A DNA stretch of 64,000 bases from G963663315 sp965214205 (GTDB lineage Bacteria > Pseudomonadota > Gammaproteobacteria > Arenicellales > Poriferihabitantaceae), in NCBI GenBank assembly GCA_965214205.1, contig OZ243941.1, positions 496,001 through 560,000 of the forward strand. The letters are read 5' to 3'. Shown here piece by piece: positions 17,294 through 26,570 of this stretch (the stretch's first letter is position 1; every line of letters begins with the position of its first letter). Position numbers and translations under genes: made by a program. The notes beneath the pieces are model-generated. The model had not been told where the DNA came from. It made no database searches and was given only the letters and a program-made list of their open reading frames with translations.

Positions 17294-17743
17294 ATGCGGA
17301 TCGAGATTCGACAACAACGATTCGACCCCTGGCGGGAACTGGCCCATTACCAGAACGAAAGCAGCCTGACGCCGGGCAATTATGGCGCCTGCAGCGCCTT
17401 TGTCGGCACGATGCGGGACTTCAACCAGGGCGAAAATGTCAGCGAGATGGTTCTCGAGCACTATGCCGGCATGACGGAGAAACTGCTGGCCGACCATGCC
17501 GAAGCGCTGGTATCGCGCCATGATCTGCTGGAACTGCTGATTCTGCACCGCGTCGGCCGGATCCTGCCGAATGACTCCATCGTCCTGGTCGCCGCGTGGT
17601 CGGCGCGCCGCAAGGCCGCGCTCAACGCCTGCCACGAGATGATGGAATACCTGAAATCCCGGGCCACGTTCTGGAAAAAGGAAACCCTGGCGGATGCAAC
17701 CGATACCACCAAACAACGCTGGGTGGATAATATTCCCGGTTAG
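17294..17743 (+). CDS. moaE: Molybdopterin synthase catalytic subunit
   Basis: A 149-residue large subunit that inserts two sulfurs into precursor Z using MoaD thiocarboxylate. Motifs are GACSAFVGTMRDFNQGENVSEM, LEHYAGMTEK, HRVGRI and a lysine region at KSRATFWKKE. The frame opens upstream inside moaD, but ATG 17294, preceded by GGAGG, is the clear start. It is convergent with the thioredoxin-like gene 43 bp away. Confidence 0.96.
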   Translation: MRIEIRQQRFDPWRELAHYQNESSLTPGNYGACSAFVGTMRDFNQGENVSEMVLEHYAGMTEKLLADHAEALVSRHDLLELLILHRVGRILPNDSIVLVAAWSARRKAALNACHEMMEYLKSRATFWKKETLADATDTTKQRWVDNIPG

Positions 17744-17786
17744 CGCGGGATTCCCCGGATACCTGACGAGGGATACCCGGCAGGCA

Positions 17787-18305
17787 TTACAGGAACGGCT
17801 CCACCATGCCGCTCAGTTCCGGGTAGTCGAGTTTACCGAGCCTGCTGCTCACGAGCTGGCCATTGCGGTCGAAAATCGCCGTAAACGGGAGCGCGCCGGC
17901 ATTGTCGTTGCCGTGGGAAGCCAGTAATTCATTGCTGCCGACAATGGAAACCAGAGACGGGTAATTGATACCGACCTCATCCCCGAAGGCGCGCGCCGAA
18001 TCGAGCAGATCATGGGCAATCCCGACCACCTGTACGCCCTGTGCGGACATTGCGGCATTGAACTCAATCAGCATCGGGATTTCCTCCAGACAGGGCGGAC
18101 ACCAGGTCGCCCAATGATTGACGACCACAACCTGCCCGAGCCATTCCTCGCCATTACGAAGTTTCTTGCGGACATCCGGTAATTCCAGTTGCTGTAATAC
18201 AGCCGTCTGCGCGCTGTGGTCCGGGGAAAATTGTTGAACTCCGAACCAGCCGCCAGCCAGCATGAAAAGCAGGGCGGCAATCCCGACCAGCCAGTTTTTT
18301 CTCAA
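17787..18305 (-). CDS. TlpA/ResA-type membrane-anchored thioredoxin
   Basis: A 172-residue periplasmic thiol oxidoreductase. An N-terminal membrane anchor (about 5-25) is followed by a redoxin domain with the active site WATWCPPCLEEIP. It probably reduces or exchanges disulfides on exported proteins, for instance apocytochromes. It lies 32 bp downstream of dsbD in the same direction, so electrons may reach it from DsbD; that partner relation is inferred from position. Confidence 0.9.
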   Translation of the reverse strand: MRKNWLVGIAALLFMLAGGWFGVQQFSPDHSAQTAVLQQLELPDVRKKLRNGEEWLGQVVVVNHWATWCPPCLEEIPMLIEFNAAMSAQGVQVVGIAHDLLDSARAFGDEVGINYPSLVSIVGSNELLASHGNDNAGALPFTAIFDRNGQLVSSRLGKLDYPELSGMVEPFL

Positions 18306-18337
18306 AGCGACACCCCCAACCAGTATTTCAATTACAG

Positions 18338-20227
18338 CTACAGTTCCGAAAGCAGGGCCAGGAATGCCTCACTGTCCATATATCCGTAAAATCCCTTGTC
18401 GTCCAACGCCTGCCCGTTCTCATCCAGGAATATGGTCGCGGGTGGCCCGAAAACCCCGAATTCCCGCTTCAACTGTTTCTTCGCTTCGTCCTTCGGGTCG
18501 GTCACGTCAATCTGCAGAGCGACAAACCCGGCCTTCAGTTTCTCCCGAACCCGCGGGTCGGAAAAAGTGGTTTCCTCCATCCGAACACAATCGACGCACC
18601 AATCCGCGTAATAATCAATCAGTACTTTCCGGTTTTCCGATTTCGCCACCGCCAGTTGCCGCTGCAATTCCACCGGGTCGGATACCCGGACAAACACAGG
18701 CTCATCAATCCGTTCCGCCCGCACAGCGTCGGCAGAGCCTCCGGTTGCCGGGACACTGTTGAACAGCGAGGGCGGCAAGGGCCGGAAAATATCCCGTTGA
18801 CCGGTCAGGCCGCCGACAACCGCGACAATACCCCATACCAGCAGGATGATTCCCACTCCCTTTTCGAGTCGCTGCCAGTTTGAAACCGTGTCGTCACTGC
18901 GCCGGGCGGCGCCGGCAAAGACACTGAGTATGATGAAAAAGCCCCCCCACAGCAACAGAACAGGGATTTGCGGGAGTGTCCCCAGGAACCAGATCGCCAG
19001 CGCGATCAGCATGACCCCGAATCCCTGCCTGACTTTTTCCATCCATGGGCCGGCGCGCGGAATGAGATACCCCGCTCCCACGCCCAGCGCAATCAGTGGC
19101 AGCCCCATTCCGATTGCCATGGTAAACATCAACCCAGCCCCCAGCAGCGCGCTACCGCTGGTGATCGCGATGCCAAGCACAGAAATCAATACCGGAGACA
19201 CACAGGCGCCGATAATCAGCGCCGAAGCCAGACCCAGCAAAAACACCAGCGGCACGGACCCGACCAGGCTTTGGGTATGGCGCTGGAGCCTTTCCTGAAC
19301 GGCGCCCGGAACCTGTAAAGTAAAAACGCCAAACATCGCTAACGCCATGACGACGAGCAACGCGCTCAACAGGCCAATCGCCCAGACATTCTGGAAGTAC
19401 GCCTGAAGCTGGTCTCCGGTGGCGCCCGCAAGCGCACCCATGGCGGCCCAGGTCACCGAGGTGCCGAGAACATAAGACAATGCGATCAACCCACCTTTGG
19501 TCCGGGTCAGGGATTGCCCCTGCCCCGCCAGAATGCTGGACAGAACCGGAATCATCGGCAGTACGCAGGGAGTAAAGGTGAGTAAAAGCCCCGCGGCAAA
19601 AGCCGCCAGCAAAAGAGCTGGCATGGAGCGGTTCCGGGTTTGGCCGTCATCGACCGCGGTATCGGACGGCAGGTTGACCGGAACAACCCCCTTCAAATTG
19701 GAAAGATCGAACGTCTTGTTGACAGGGGAATAGCAAATCCCGTCATTGGCGCATCCCTGATAACTGGCATGCAGTGTCAGCCCGGCAATATCCCGAGAAA
19801 ATCCGACCGTAGCCGTGAAACCCGTCTCATAGATCTCCACTTCGCCAAAATACGGATCCTGCTTGGTCTTCCCTGAAGGCAGCGCAGCGGATTCAATCGA
19901 ATCTTCGGGCTGCGTGGTGAATTGAATTTTGTCCCGGTAAAGATAGTAACCCTCGGCCACCTGGAAATCCGCGCTCACACTGGTTGGCGAGATGGCCTGT
20001 ATGGTCAGCCTGAAGGCTTCATCGACCGGCAGGAATTCCTGTTGCACAAAGCTGGACCCCAGCGCTGAACGCAGCTCCTTCGCCAGGTCCGGCTCCGACA
20101 GATTCCCCCGCAGGGTTTGCGCGTAGGACGCGAAACCGACCCAGAACTGTAAAATCAGGACGAGCGGGATCACGAATCGTGAAATTGCGGGTAACCCGGT
20201 TCCTCCAATCAGCGGTTTTTTGGTCAT
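18338..20227 (-). CDS. dsbD: Thiol:disulfide interchange protein DsbD
   Basis: A 629-residue inner-membrane protein moving reducing power from cytoplasmic thioredoxin to the periplasm. It contains a signal/anchor, an N-terminal alpha domain with the cysteine pair in CANDGICYSP, an eight-helix membrane domain with TFTPCVLPMIPVL and IIGACVSPVL holding the two membrane cysteines, and a C-terminal thioredoxin domain with YADWCVDCVRME. All six redox cysteines are visible. It is upstream of the TlpA-like gene and divergent from fxsA. Confidence 0.96.
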   Translation of the reverse strand: MTKKPLIGGTGLPAISRFVIPLVLILQFWVGFASYAQTLRGNLSEPDLAKELRSALGSSFVQQEFLPVDEAFRLTIQAISPTSVSADFQVAEGYYLYRDKIQFTTQPEDSIESAALPSGKTKQDPYFGEVEIYETGFTATVGFSRDIAGLTLHASYQGCANDGICYSPVNKTFDLSNLKGVVPVNLPSDTAVDDGQTRNRSMPALLLAAFAAGLLLTFTPCVLPMIPVLSSILAGQGQSLTRTKGGLIALSYVLGTSVTWAAMGALAGATGDQLQAYFQNVWAIGLLSALLVVMALAMFGVFTLQVPGAVQERLQRHTQSLVGSVPLVFLLGLASALIIGACVSPVLISVLGIAITSGSALLGAGLMFTMAIGMGLPLIALGVGAGYLIPRAGPWMEKVRQGFGVMLIALAIWFLGTLPQIPVLLLWGGFFIILSVFAGAARRSDDTVSNWQRLEKGVGIILLVWGIVAVVGGLTGQRDIFRPLPPSLFNSVPATGGSADAVRAERIDEPVFVRVSDPVELQRQLAVAKSENRKVLIDYYADWCVDCVRMEETTFSDPRVREKLKAGFVALQIDVTDPKDEAKKQLKREFGVFGPPATIFLDENGQALDDKGFYGYMDSEAFLALLSEL

Positions 20228-20285
20228 GCCTGAAATGTGTATTCGATCTGCCCGATATCAAGCCGGGTCATGTAAAATATACCAG

Positions 20286-20747
20286 ATGAAAGCGCTGTTT
20301 TTGATTTTTCTCATCATTCCGCTGGTGGAAATCTACCTGCTGATCGAGATTGGTACCGTGATTGGCGCCCCGACCACGATATTCCTGGTGGTGTTCACCG
20401 CGCTGCTCGGCGCGGTTCTGGTCAGGATACAGGGATTTTCGACTCTTGGCCGGGTGCAGATGCAGTTGCTGAAGGGGCAGATACCCGCCCTTGCGGTGAT
20501 CGAAGGGCTGTTCCTGTTTGTTGCGGGCGCATTATTGCTGACCCCCGGATTTTTCACCGATACCCTCGGTTTTATCTTCCTCACCCCGCCCCTGCGCCGA
20601 TGGATCATCCGGGCCATACTGAAAAAGGGGCTGCTGCGCGGCGCCAGTCCGGTAACCAGACCACCCCGGTCCGGGTCCACTGACGACTCGAAAGATACTC
20701 CGCGGTCGAACCGGGTAATAGAAGGCGAATACAAGGACCTGGACTGA
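20286..20747 (+). CDS. fxsA: FxsA family membrane protein
   Basis: A 153-residue small inner-membrane protein. FLIIPLVEIYLLIEIGTVIGAPTT and VFTALLGAVLVRIQG form the conserved FxsA N-terminal helices, followed by GALLLTPGFFTDTLGF and a polar tail with proline and basic residues. In E. coli, extra FxsA prevents F-exclusion of phage T7; its normal role is unknown. ATG 20286 is chosen as the first codon of the hydrophobic helix. fxsA commonly lies just upstream of groESL, as here with one gene between. Confidence 0.93.
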   Translation: MKALFLIFLIIPLVEIYLLIEIGTVIGAPTTIFLVVFTALLGAVLVRIQGFSTLGRVQMQLLKGQIPALAVIEGLFLFVAGALLLTPGFFTDTLGFIFLTPPLRRWIIRAILKKGLLRGASPVTRPPRSGSTDDSKDTPRSNRVIEGEYKDLD

Positions 20748-20796
20748 TCAGTTCCTGACCACTCAGGTTCAGAACATACAACGCGGTGTCGATAAT

Positions 20797-21477
20797 TTGT
20801 CTGCATTTCAATCTCTCAGCTATCAGGAACTGCGGCAATGCGCCATTGAATCGCTTCGCTCGGCAGAAAGCACGCGCGCGGATGTGCTGCTGATCGAAAC
20901 CCGCGGCGACCAAGCGATTCTCAAGGATTACTCCGGCTCGAACAAGGGTTTCAGGTGGTTTATCGCACCGTTGCTGGTCTACCGTGAAATCCGGTCCCTG
21001 CGCGCTCTGAATGGGGTACCGGGGGTGCCCGGATTCATCCGCAAACTGTCCGCCCGAACCTTCCTGATCGAGTTTATCCCGGCCCGGCAGATCGGTCTGG
21101 CCAGGGAAGGCATCGACTGGGTTCAGTTTATTCCACGGATTGAGGCGCTGATCAATGCGCTCCACGAGAAAGGGGTGGTGCATGGCGACCTGCGCAATAC
21201 GACCAACATCCTGGCTACAGCGCAGCAACGTCCGGTATTCGTCGATTTCGTTTCGGCCGTCCATCGCGGTCATCGTTTCAATGTCTTCTCCCTGATTCTG
21301 TTCAAACTGTGCCAGCCGATCGACCATGGCGCGGTATTCAAACTGAAGGAGAAATACGCCCCGCAGCTGATCACGCCCGCCGAACATCTGTGGCACACCA
21401 ATCCGGGTCGGATCGAGGCAGCCGCCCGCTGGCTTTCCGCGCGTATCCGCAATCTGGTGCAACTCATTTTTCCCTGA
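20797..21477 (+). CDS. Kinase-fold protein (lipopolysaccharide kinase/RIO-like)
   Basis: About 226 residues with a minimal protein-kinase fold: an ILKDYS lysine strand, a YREIRSLRAL helix, catalytic loop VVHGDLRNTTNIL, and FVDFVSAVHRG in place of the usual DFG. The tail is short with two basic and hydrophobic helices. It is probably a small-molecule or glycolipid kinase related to the KdkA/WaaP group. The first in-frame start is TTG 20797, as no ATG precedes the conserved region, so the exact start is uncertain. It lies between fxsA and the groESL promoter. Confidence 0.7.
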   Translation: MSAFQSLSYQELRQCAIESLRSAESTRADVLLIETRGDQAILKDYSGSNKGFRWFIAPLLVYREIRSLRALNGVPGVPGFIRKLSARTFLIEFIPARQIGLAREGIDWVQFIPRIEALINALHEKGVVHGDLRNTTNILATAQQRPVFVDFVSAVHRGHRFNVFSLILFKLCQPIDHGAVFKLKEKYAPQLITPAEHLWHTNPGRIEAAARWLSARIRNLVQLIFP

Positions 21478-21525
21478 AACCGGCTCCTTTTGCCCCGAAC
21501 AGATCAAAAAATATCGGTTTCGCCC

Positions 21526-21553
21526 TTGACTTTTTAATCTTCGCCACTATATT
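21526..21553 (+). promoter_or_regulatory. groESL promoter
   Basis: TTGACT (21526-21531) and TATATT (21548-21553) are spaced 16 bp apart, a strong sigma-70 promoter. The -10 box runs into the CIRCE operator. It is about 100 bp upstream of groES. Confidence 0.8.
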
Positions 21554-21578
21554 AGCACTCGCTCAAAGTGAGTGCTAA
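21552..21578 (+). promoter_or_regulatory. CIRCE operator (HrcA binding site)
   Basis: TTAGCACTC, nine bases, then GAGTGCTAA: a perfect match to the CIRCE consensus inverted repeat. It overlaps the -10 of the groESL promoter, so HrcA is expected to repress initiation until heat or misfolding stress. hrcA itself is not in the window. Confidence 0.95.
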
Positions 21579-21654
21579 CAAGTGCCGGTTTCACCGGTTG
21601 CCGCTCACTTGATTCAACATTGATTTTTTAACCAAACAACAGGAGATTGAACGT

Positions 21655-21945
21655 ATGAAAATCCGTCCGCTTCATGATCGTGTCGTTATTCGACGAGTCG
21701 AAGACGAACGAACCAGCCCAGGTGGAATTGTCATTCCTGATTCTGCTACCGAAAAACCGATGCAAGGCGAAGTGCTGGCAACAGGAAATGGCAAGGTGCT
21801 CGATAATGGTGACCAACGGGGTCTTGACGTCAAGGTTGGCGACAAAGTGCTGTTCGGGAAGTATTCAGGCACCGAAGTCAAGATTGATGGCGAAGACCTG
21901 CTCGTGATGCGTGAAGACGACATCATGGGGATTATTGAAGGTTAA
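21655..21945 (+). CDS. groES: Co-chaperonin GroES
   Basis: A 96-residue GroES, which forms the heptameric lid of the GroEL folding chamber. MKIRPLHDRVVIRR, the mobile loop ERTSPGGIVIPDSA, and GDKVLFGKYSGTEVKIDGEDLLVM are typical. It is preceded by AGGAG and lies 44 bp upstream of groEL under CIRCE control. Confidence 0.99.
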   Translation: MKIRPLHDRVVIRRVEDERTSPGGIVIPDSATEKPMQGEVLATGNGKVLDNGDQRGLDVKVGDKVLFGKYSGTEVKIDGEDLLVMREDDIMGIIEG

Positions 21946-21989
21946 TTCATTATCTTAACGAAAGAACAAATTTTTGAGGAATTGTAGAA

Positions 21990-23630
21990 ATGGCCACTAA
22001 AGAAGTCGTATTTGGCGAAAACGCACGCGCCCGCATGCTCAAGGGGGTGAATACCCTGTCGGACGCTGTAAAGGTTACCCTTGGGCCCAAAGGCAGAAAT
22101 GTCGTGCTGGATAAATCATTCGGGGCGCCCACCGTAACGAAAGACGGTGTTTCGGTCGCCAAGGAAATCGAGTTGAAAGACAAGCTCGAAAACATGGGAG
22201 CGCAAATGGTCAAGGAAGTCGCATCCAAAACTTCCGATGTCGCGGGGGATGGTACAACCACCGCAACCGTACTGGCCCAGTGTATCGTGCGTGAAGGCAT
22301 GAAAGCCGTTGCCGCTGGTATGAACCCGATGGACATCAAGCGCGGCATCGACAAAGCGGTGATCGCAGGCGTCGCAGATCTGCAGAAACTTTCCCGACCC
22401 TGCGCCGATCACAAGGAAATTGCCCAGGTCGGAACCGTATCCGCTAACGCCGACAAGAATGTAGGCGACATCATCGCCGAAGCCATGGCGAAAGTGGGTA
22501 AGGAAGGCGTGATAACCGTAGAAGAAGGAAATGCGCTGGAAAACGATCTGGAAGTGGTCGAAGGCATGCAATTTGACCGGGGTTACCTGTCTCCCTACTT
22601 CATCAACAATCAGGACAACATGTCGGTTGATCTCGAAAACCCTTTCATCCTGATTCACGACAAGAAAATCTCCAACATCCGTGACTTGCTACCCACCCTC
22701 GAAGGCGTTGCCAAATCCAGCCGCCCGCTGCTGGTGATTGCGGAAGACGTGGATGGAGAGGCTCTGGCCACGCTGGTTGTCAACAACATCCGCGGTATTG
22801 TCAAGGTCTGCGCGGTCAAGGCTCCGGGCTTTGGCGACCGTCGTAAAGCGATGCTGCAGGATATCGCGGTCCTGACCGGTGGTCAGGTGATCAGTGAAGA
22901 AGTCGGCATGAACCTCGACGCCGTTTCTCTGGAAGATCTCGGACAGGCCAAGCGTATCCAGGTTACCAAGGAAAATACCACGGTAATTGATGGCGCCGGC
23001 AGTTCCGATGAGATCGAAGGCCGTGTCAATCAGATCCGGGCTCAAATTGAAGAGGCAACCTCCGACTATGATCGCGAGAAAATGCAGGAGCGGGTGGCCA
23101 AACTGGCCGGCGGTGTTGCCGTGATCAAAGTGGGCGCCGCCACCGAAATTGAAATGAAGGAAAAGAAAGCCAGAGTCGAAGACGCGCTGCACGCAACCCG
23201 CGCCGCCGTCGAAGAGGGCGTGGTTCCCGGCGGCGGCACCGCGCTGGTTCGCTGTGTTGACGCTGTCTCCACGGTCGAAGGCGAGAATCAGGATCAGGAC
23301 CTGGGTATCCGGATTGTACTGCGTTCGCTGGAAGAACCGCTTCGCCAAATCGTCAGCAACTCCGGTGGCGATGCTTCTGTCGTACTCAACGAAGTAGCCA
23401 AAAACGAAGGCAATCATGGTTACAACGCCAGTACCGGTGAGTATGGCGACATGATCGAGATGGGTATCCTGGACCCAACCAAGGTGGCTCGCACCGCGCT
23501 GCAAAATGCGGCCTCCATTGCCGGGTTGTTGATCACAACCGAAGCGATGATCGCGGAAGTGCCTGAAGACAAGCCTGCTCCTCCGATGCCCGACATGGGT
23601 GGAATGGGCGGAATGGGCGGAATGATGTAA
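21990..23630 (+). CDS. groEL: Chaperonin GroEL
   Basis: A 546-residue 60-kDa chaperonin. The equatorial ATP site VTLGPKGRNVVLDKSFG and VAGDGTTTATVLAQ (with the catalytic aspartate), the apical substrate region, and the flexible C-terminal Gly-Gly-Met tail are all present. It is the second gene of groESL, preceded by TTGAGGAATTG, and followed by a strong intrinsic terminator. It is the only chaperonin in the window. Confidence 0.99.
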   Translation: MATKEVVFGENARARMLKGVNTLSDAVKVTLGPKGRNVVLDKSFGAPTVTKDGVSVAKEIELKDKLENMGAQMVKEVASKTSDVAGDGTTTATVLAQCIVREGMKAVAAGMNPMDIKRGIDKAVIAGVADLQKLSRPCADHKEIAQVGTVSANADKNVGDIIAEAMAKVGKEGVITVEEGNALENDLEVVEGMQFDRGYLSPYFINNQDNMSVDLENPFILIHDKKISNIRDLLPTLEGVAKSSRPLLVIAEDVDGEALATLVVNNIRGIVKVCAVKAPGFGDRRKAMLQDIAVLTGGQVISEEVGMNLDAVSLEDLGQAKRIQVTKENTTVIDGAGSSDEIEGRVNQIRAQIEEATSDYDREKMQERVAKLAGGVAVIKVGAATEIEMKEKKARVEDALHATRAAVEEGVVPGGGTALVRCVDAVSTVEGENQDQDLGIRIVLRSLEEPLRQIVSNSGGDASVVLNEVAKNEGNHGYNASTGEYGDMIEMGILDPTKVARTALQNAASIAGLLITTEAMIAEVPEDKPAPPMPDMGGMGGMGGMM

Positions 23631-23656
23631 TCATTCCCCCGTTAGTCACAGGACTG

Positions 23657-23684
23657 AAAAAGGCGCCGTCAAGGCGCCTTTTTT
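23657..23684 (+). terminator. Rho-independent terminator after groEL
   Basis: AAGGCGCC, a GTCA loop region and GGCGCCTT form a GC-rich stem followed by a run of six T. It lies about 26 bp after the groEL stop. Confidence 0.92.
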
Positions 23685-23751
23685 ATGGTGGCTTCTGATA
23701 GTCTCACAGACTTGTCAGACAAATTTCAACCCCGATTTACAGATAGCGCGG

Positions 23752-25416
23752 ATGAACGATTATTTTGATTTGGGCGCTCACAGCCGTCCGATCTCGACCT
23801 CCTCCCCTGAGGCGCAAATGTGGTTTGACCGGGGCCTCAACTGGTGCTACGGATTTAACCAGGAAGAAGGGGTCAAGTGTTTCTACAAGGCGCTGGAGCA
23901 TGACGACTGCTGTGCGATGGCCTACTGGGGAATCGCCTATGGGTCGGCGCCGTTCTACAACCTGTCGTGGCGGGAGCTGAGCCAGCAAGAAAAAGACCGC
24001 TGCATTTCGCTTTGTTACGACAGCATCCAGACCGCACGCACGCTATGCACGGGTATATCCGATGTGGAAACGGCTCTGATCCACGCACTGTCCACAAGAT
24101 TTCCGTCAAACCGTAGCGATTCGCTGGAGCAGCTGGAAGCCCGCGATGACGCCTGGGCCAATGCCATGCGGGCCGTCCACCATAAATACCCCGACGATCT
24201 GGATGTCGCGGCGCTGTTCATTGAGGCCATGATGATACGGACCCCGTGGAAACTATGGGATGTAAGCGCTGGCCAACCGGCCGATGGCGCGGACACGGCG
24301 GAGTGTCTGTCCGTACTCGATCGCGTGCTCTCCCGGATGCGCGAATCCGGTAGTACCCCGCACCCGGCAATTCTGCATCTGCATATTCATTGCCTGGAAA
24401 TGTCTCCTGCACCGGAAAAAGCGCTGGCCTCGGCAGATGCTTTGGAGAACCTGTGCCCGGATATCGGTCATCTGGTGCACATGCCCAGCCATATCTACAT
24501 CCTGTGCGGACTTTATGACCGCGCCAGAATCGCCAACGAAAAGGCAATCCGGGCAGACCGTAAATATCTGGATTATGCCGGGCCGTACAACTTTTACACC
24601 GCATCACGTTGTCATGACCTGCACATGATGATGCTGGCCTGCATGATGATGGGGCAGTTTCAGTCTGCCTTCCAGGCAGCCCGTGAATTATCCGAAAACC
24701 TGCCGCAAGAGCTGTTGGAAATCCCCGACCGACCGTTTCTCACCATACTTCTGGAAGGCTATTATTCGGCGCAAACGCATATCCTGGTGCGGTTCGGCAA
24801 GTGGCGGGAAATCGTGGAACTGCCGATGCCGGAAAATCCGGCGCTTTATTGTGTATCCACCGCCATGCAGCATTACGCCAGAGGGATCAGTCTGGCCGCG
24901 CTCGGACAAATCGAACAGGCCCGGGCAGAGCGGAGCCGATTCTACCAATCGCTGGAGAGGATTCCCGAAGACCGCAAAGTATTCAACAACCCGGCGCTCG
25001 ATATCCTGGCGGTCGCCGAAAACATGTTGAACGGGGAACTCGAGTATTACAGTGGAAACTACCATCCGGCGTTCGAATATCTACGGAAAAGCGTGCGTTT
25101 GTGCGACAACCTCGCCTACTCGGAACCCTGGCCCTGGATGCACCCACCCCGGCACGCGCTGGGCGCCTTGCTGATTGAGCAGGGACACTATGCAGAGGCC
25201 GAAGAAGTATACAGAACCGATCTCGGACTGAACAACAAACTGAATCGCTGCAATCATCACCCGAACAATGTGTGGGCATTGCACGGATTGGCGGAATGTC
25301 TGCGCCACAGAAACGAAGACAACGAATTACCCGGAATTACAGCCAGACTCAGCGCGGCCATGGCGAATTCCGATTTCGAGATCACCTCGTCGTGCTGCTG
25401 CCGGATTCCCTCATAG
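23752..25416 (+). CDS. Tetratricopeptide-repeat protein of unknown role
   Basis: A 554-residue soluble protein built of helical hairpins of TPR type (for example FYKALEHDDCCAMAYWGIAYG near the N-terminus and ALGALLIEQGHYAEAEEVYRTDLGLN near the C-terminus). No signal peptide or membrane segment is seen. A distinctive central block LHLHIHCLEMSPAPEKAL and GHLVHMPSHIYILCG is rich in histidine. The protein ends with a cysteine cluster (SSCCCR), and both could bind metal. Proteins of this architecture are widespread but uncharacterised. It is a single gene between the groESL terminator and galE. Confidence 0.75.
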   Translation: MNDYFDLGAHSRPISTSSPEAQMWFDRGLNWCYGFNQEEGVKCFYKALEHDDCCAMAYWGIAYGSAPFYNLSWRELSQQEKDRCISLCYDSIQTARTLCTGISDVETALIHALSTRFPSNRSDSLEQLEARDDAWANAMRAVHHKYPDDLDVAALFIEAMMIRTPWKLWDVSAGQPADGADTAECLSVLDRVLSRMRESGSTPHPAILHLHIHCLEMSPAPEKALASADALENLCPDIGHLVHMPSHIYILCGLYDRARIANEKAIRADRKYLDYAGPYNFYTASRCHDLHMMMLACMMMGQFQSAFQAARELSENLPQELLEIPDRPFLTILLEGYYSAQTHILVRFGKWREIVELPMPENPALYCVSTAMQHYARGISLAALGQIEQARAERSRFYQSLERIPEDRKVFNNPALDILAVAENMLNGELEYYSGNYHPAFEYLRKSVRLCDNLAYSEPWPWMHPPRHALGALLIEQGHYAEAEEVYRTDLGLNNKLNRCNHHPNNVWALHGLAECLRHRNEDNELPGITARLSAAMANSDFEITSSCCCRIPS

Positions 25417-25523
25417 CCGGGGCGTGGCAATCCGCCGGACTGTTGTTATAATCGGGTTCCGCATAGACCACTCCCGCAAATTGCCCCGTATGATGGAACT
25501 GGACCGTACTTCCGGAAAGACCA

Positions 25524-26552
25524 TTGCCCGGTAGAATCCTGGTCACCGGGGGCGCCGGTTACATTGGTTCCCACACGGTCCTGCAGTTGCTGGCGGCGGG
25601 GAATTCGGTTGTAGTTGTGGATAACCTCTACTCCGGCCATCAGTGGGCCGTGCCCCGGCAAGCCACCTTTTATCCAGGAGACATCCATGATCGGGCACTG
25701 ATCAGCCGGGTTCTGAAACAGCACAAGATCGAAGCAGTCATGCACTTCGCCGCCCACACAGTGGTCAGTGAGTCGGTCGAAAACCCGGCGAAGTACTACC
25801 ACAACAACGTGCTCGGGTCGCTGGCCCTGATCGAAACCTGCATTGAGCAGGGAGTCACCCAATTCATATTCTCCTCCAGCGCCGCGGTTTATGGCGCCAC
25901 CGGAAAAGGAACCGTCAACGAAAACGACACAACCAGCCCGATCAATCCCTATGGAACCTCCAAACTGATCACCGAATGGATGCTGCACGACTTCGCGCAG
26001 GCGGCAGGGGGGAATTTCAACTACATCGCGTTGAGATATTTCAATGTCGCGGGAGCGGATATGGGCGGCAAACTGGGGCAGGCGACGCCCGAAGCGACCC
26101 ATCTGATCAAGGTGGCCTGCCAGACCGCCTGCGGCATTCGTTCCGGGATGTCCATATTCGGGGATGACTACGACACTCCCGACGGCACCTGCATCCGGGA
26201 TTATATCCATGTCGATGACCTCGCCGCCGCTCATCTCGATGCCTGGAGTTACCTGAAGGACGGCGGCACGACCCGGATACTGAATTGTGGATACGGCCGT
26301 GGATTCAGCGTCCGGGAGGTCATCGAATGCGTCAAATCGGTCAGCAATACGGACTTTGCAGTAGATATCCAGCAGCGACGACCCGGCGACCCGCCGCAAC
26401 TGGTCGCAGACAGCGACAAAATCAGACGGCTGCTCAACTGGCAGCCGCAATACCACGACCTCGAAACGATCTGCCGCTCGGCCTGGGAATGGGAAAAACG
26501 GCTGGACTCCATGTCGGCGGTGGACAGCGTTCCGATTACACCACATGACTGA
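25524..26552 (+). CDS. galE: UDP-glucose 4-epimerase
   Basis: A 342-residue extended short-chain dehydrogenase interconverting UDP-glucose and UDP-galactose. The Rossmann motif TGGAGYIGSH is at the N-terminus, SSSAAVYG supplies the catalytic serine, and NPYGTSK the tyrosine and lysine. YFNVAGAD and the C-terminal substrate region are intact. The apparent start is TTG 25524, and the C-terminus is normal. It lies 18 bp before a waaG-like glycosyltransferase, fitting supply of sugar nucleotides for surface polysaccharide. Confidence 0.95.
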   Translation: MPGRILVTGGAGYIGSHTVLQLLAAGNSVVVVDNLYSGHQWAVPRQATFYPGDIHDRALISRVLKQHKIEAVMHFAAHTVVSESVENPAKYYHNNVLGSLALIETCIEQGVTQFIFSSSAAVYGATGKGTVNENDTTSPINPYGTSKLITEWMLHDFAQAAGGNFNYIALRYFNVAGADMGGKLGQATPEATHLIKVACQTACGIRSGMSIFGDDYDTPDGTCIRDYIHVDDLAAAHLDAWSYLKDGGTTRILNCGYGRGFSVREVIECVKSVSNTDFAVDIQQRRPGDPPQLVADSDKIRRLLNWQPQYHDLETICRSAWEWEKRLDSMSAVDSVPITPHD

Positions 26553-26570
26553 CCGGGATATTCCAACCGC

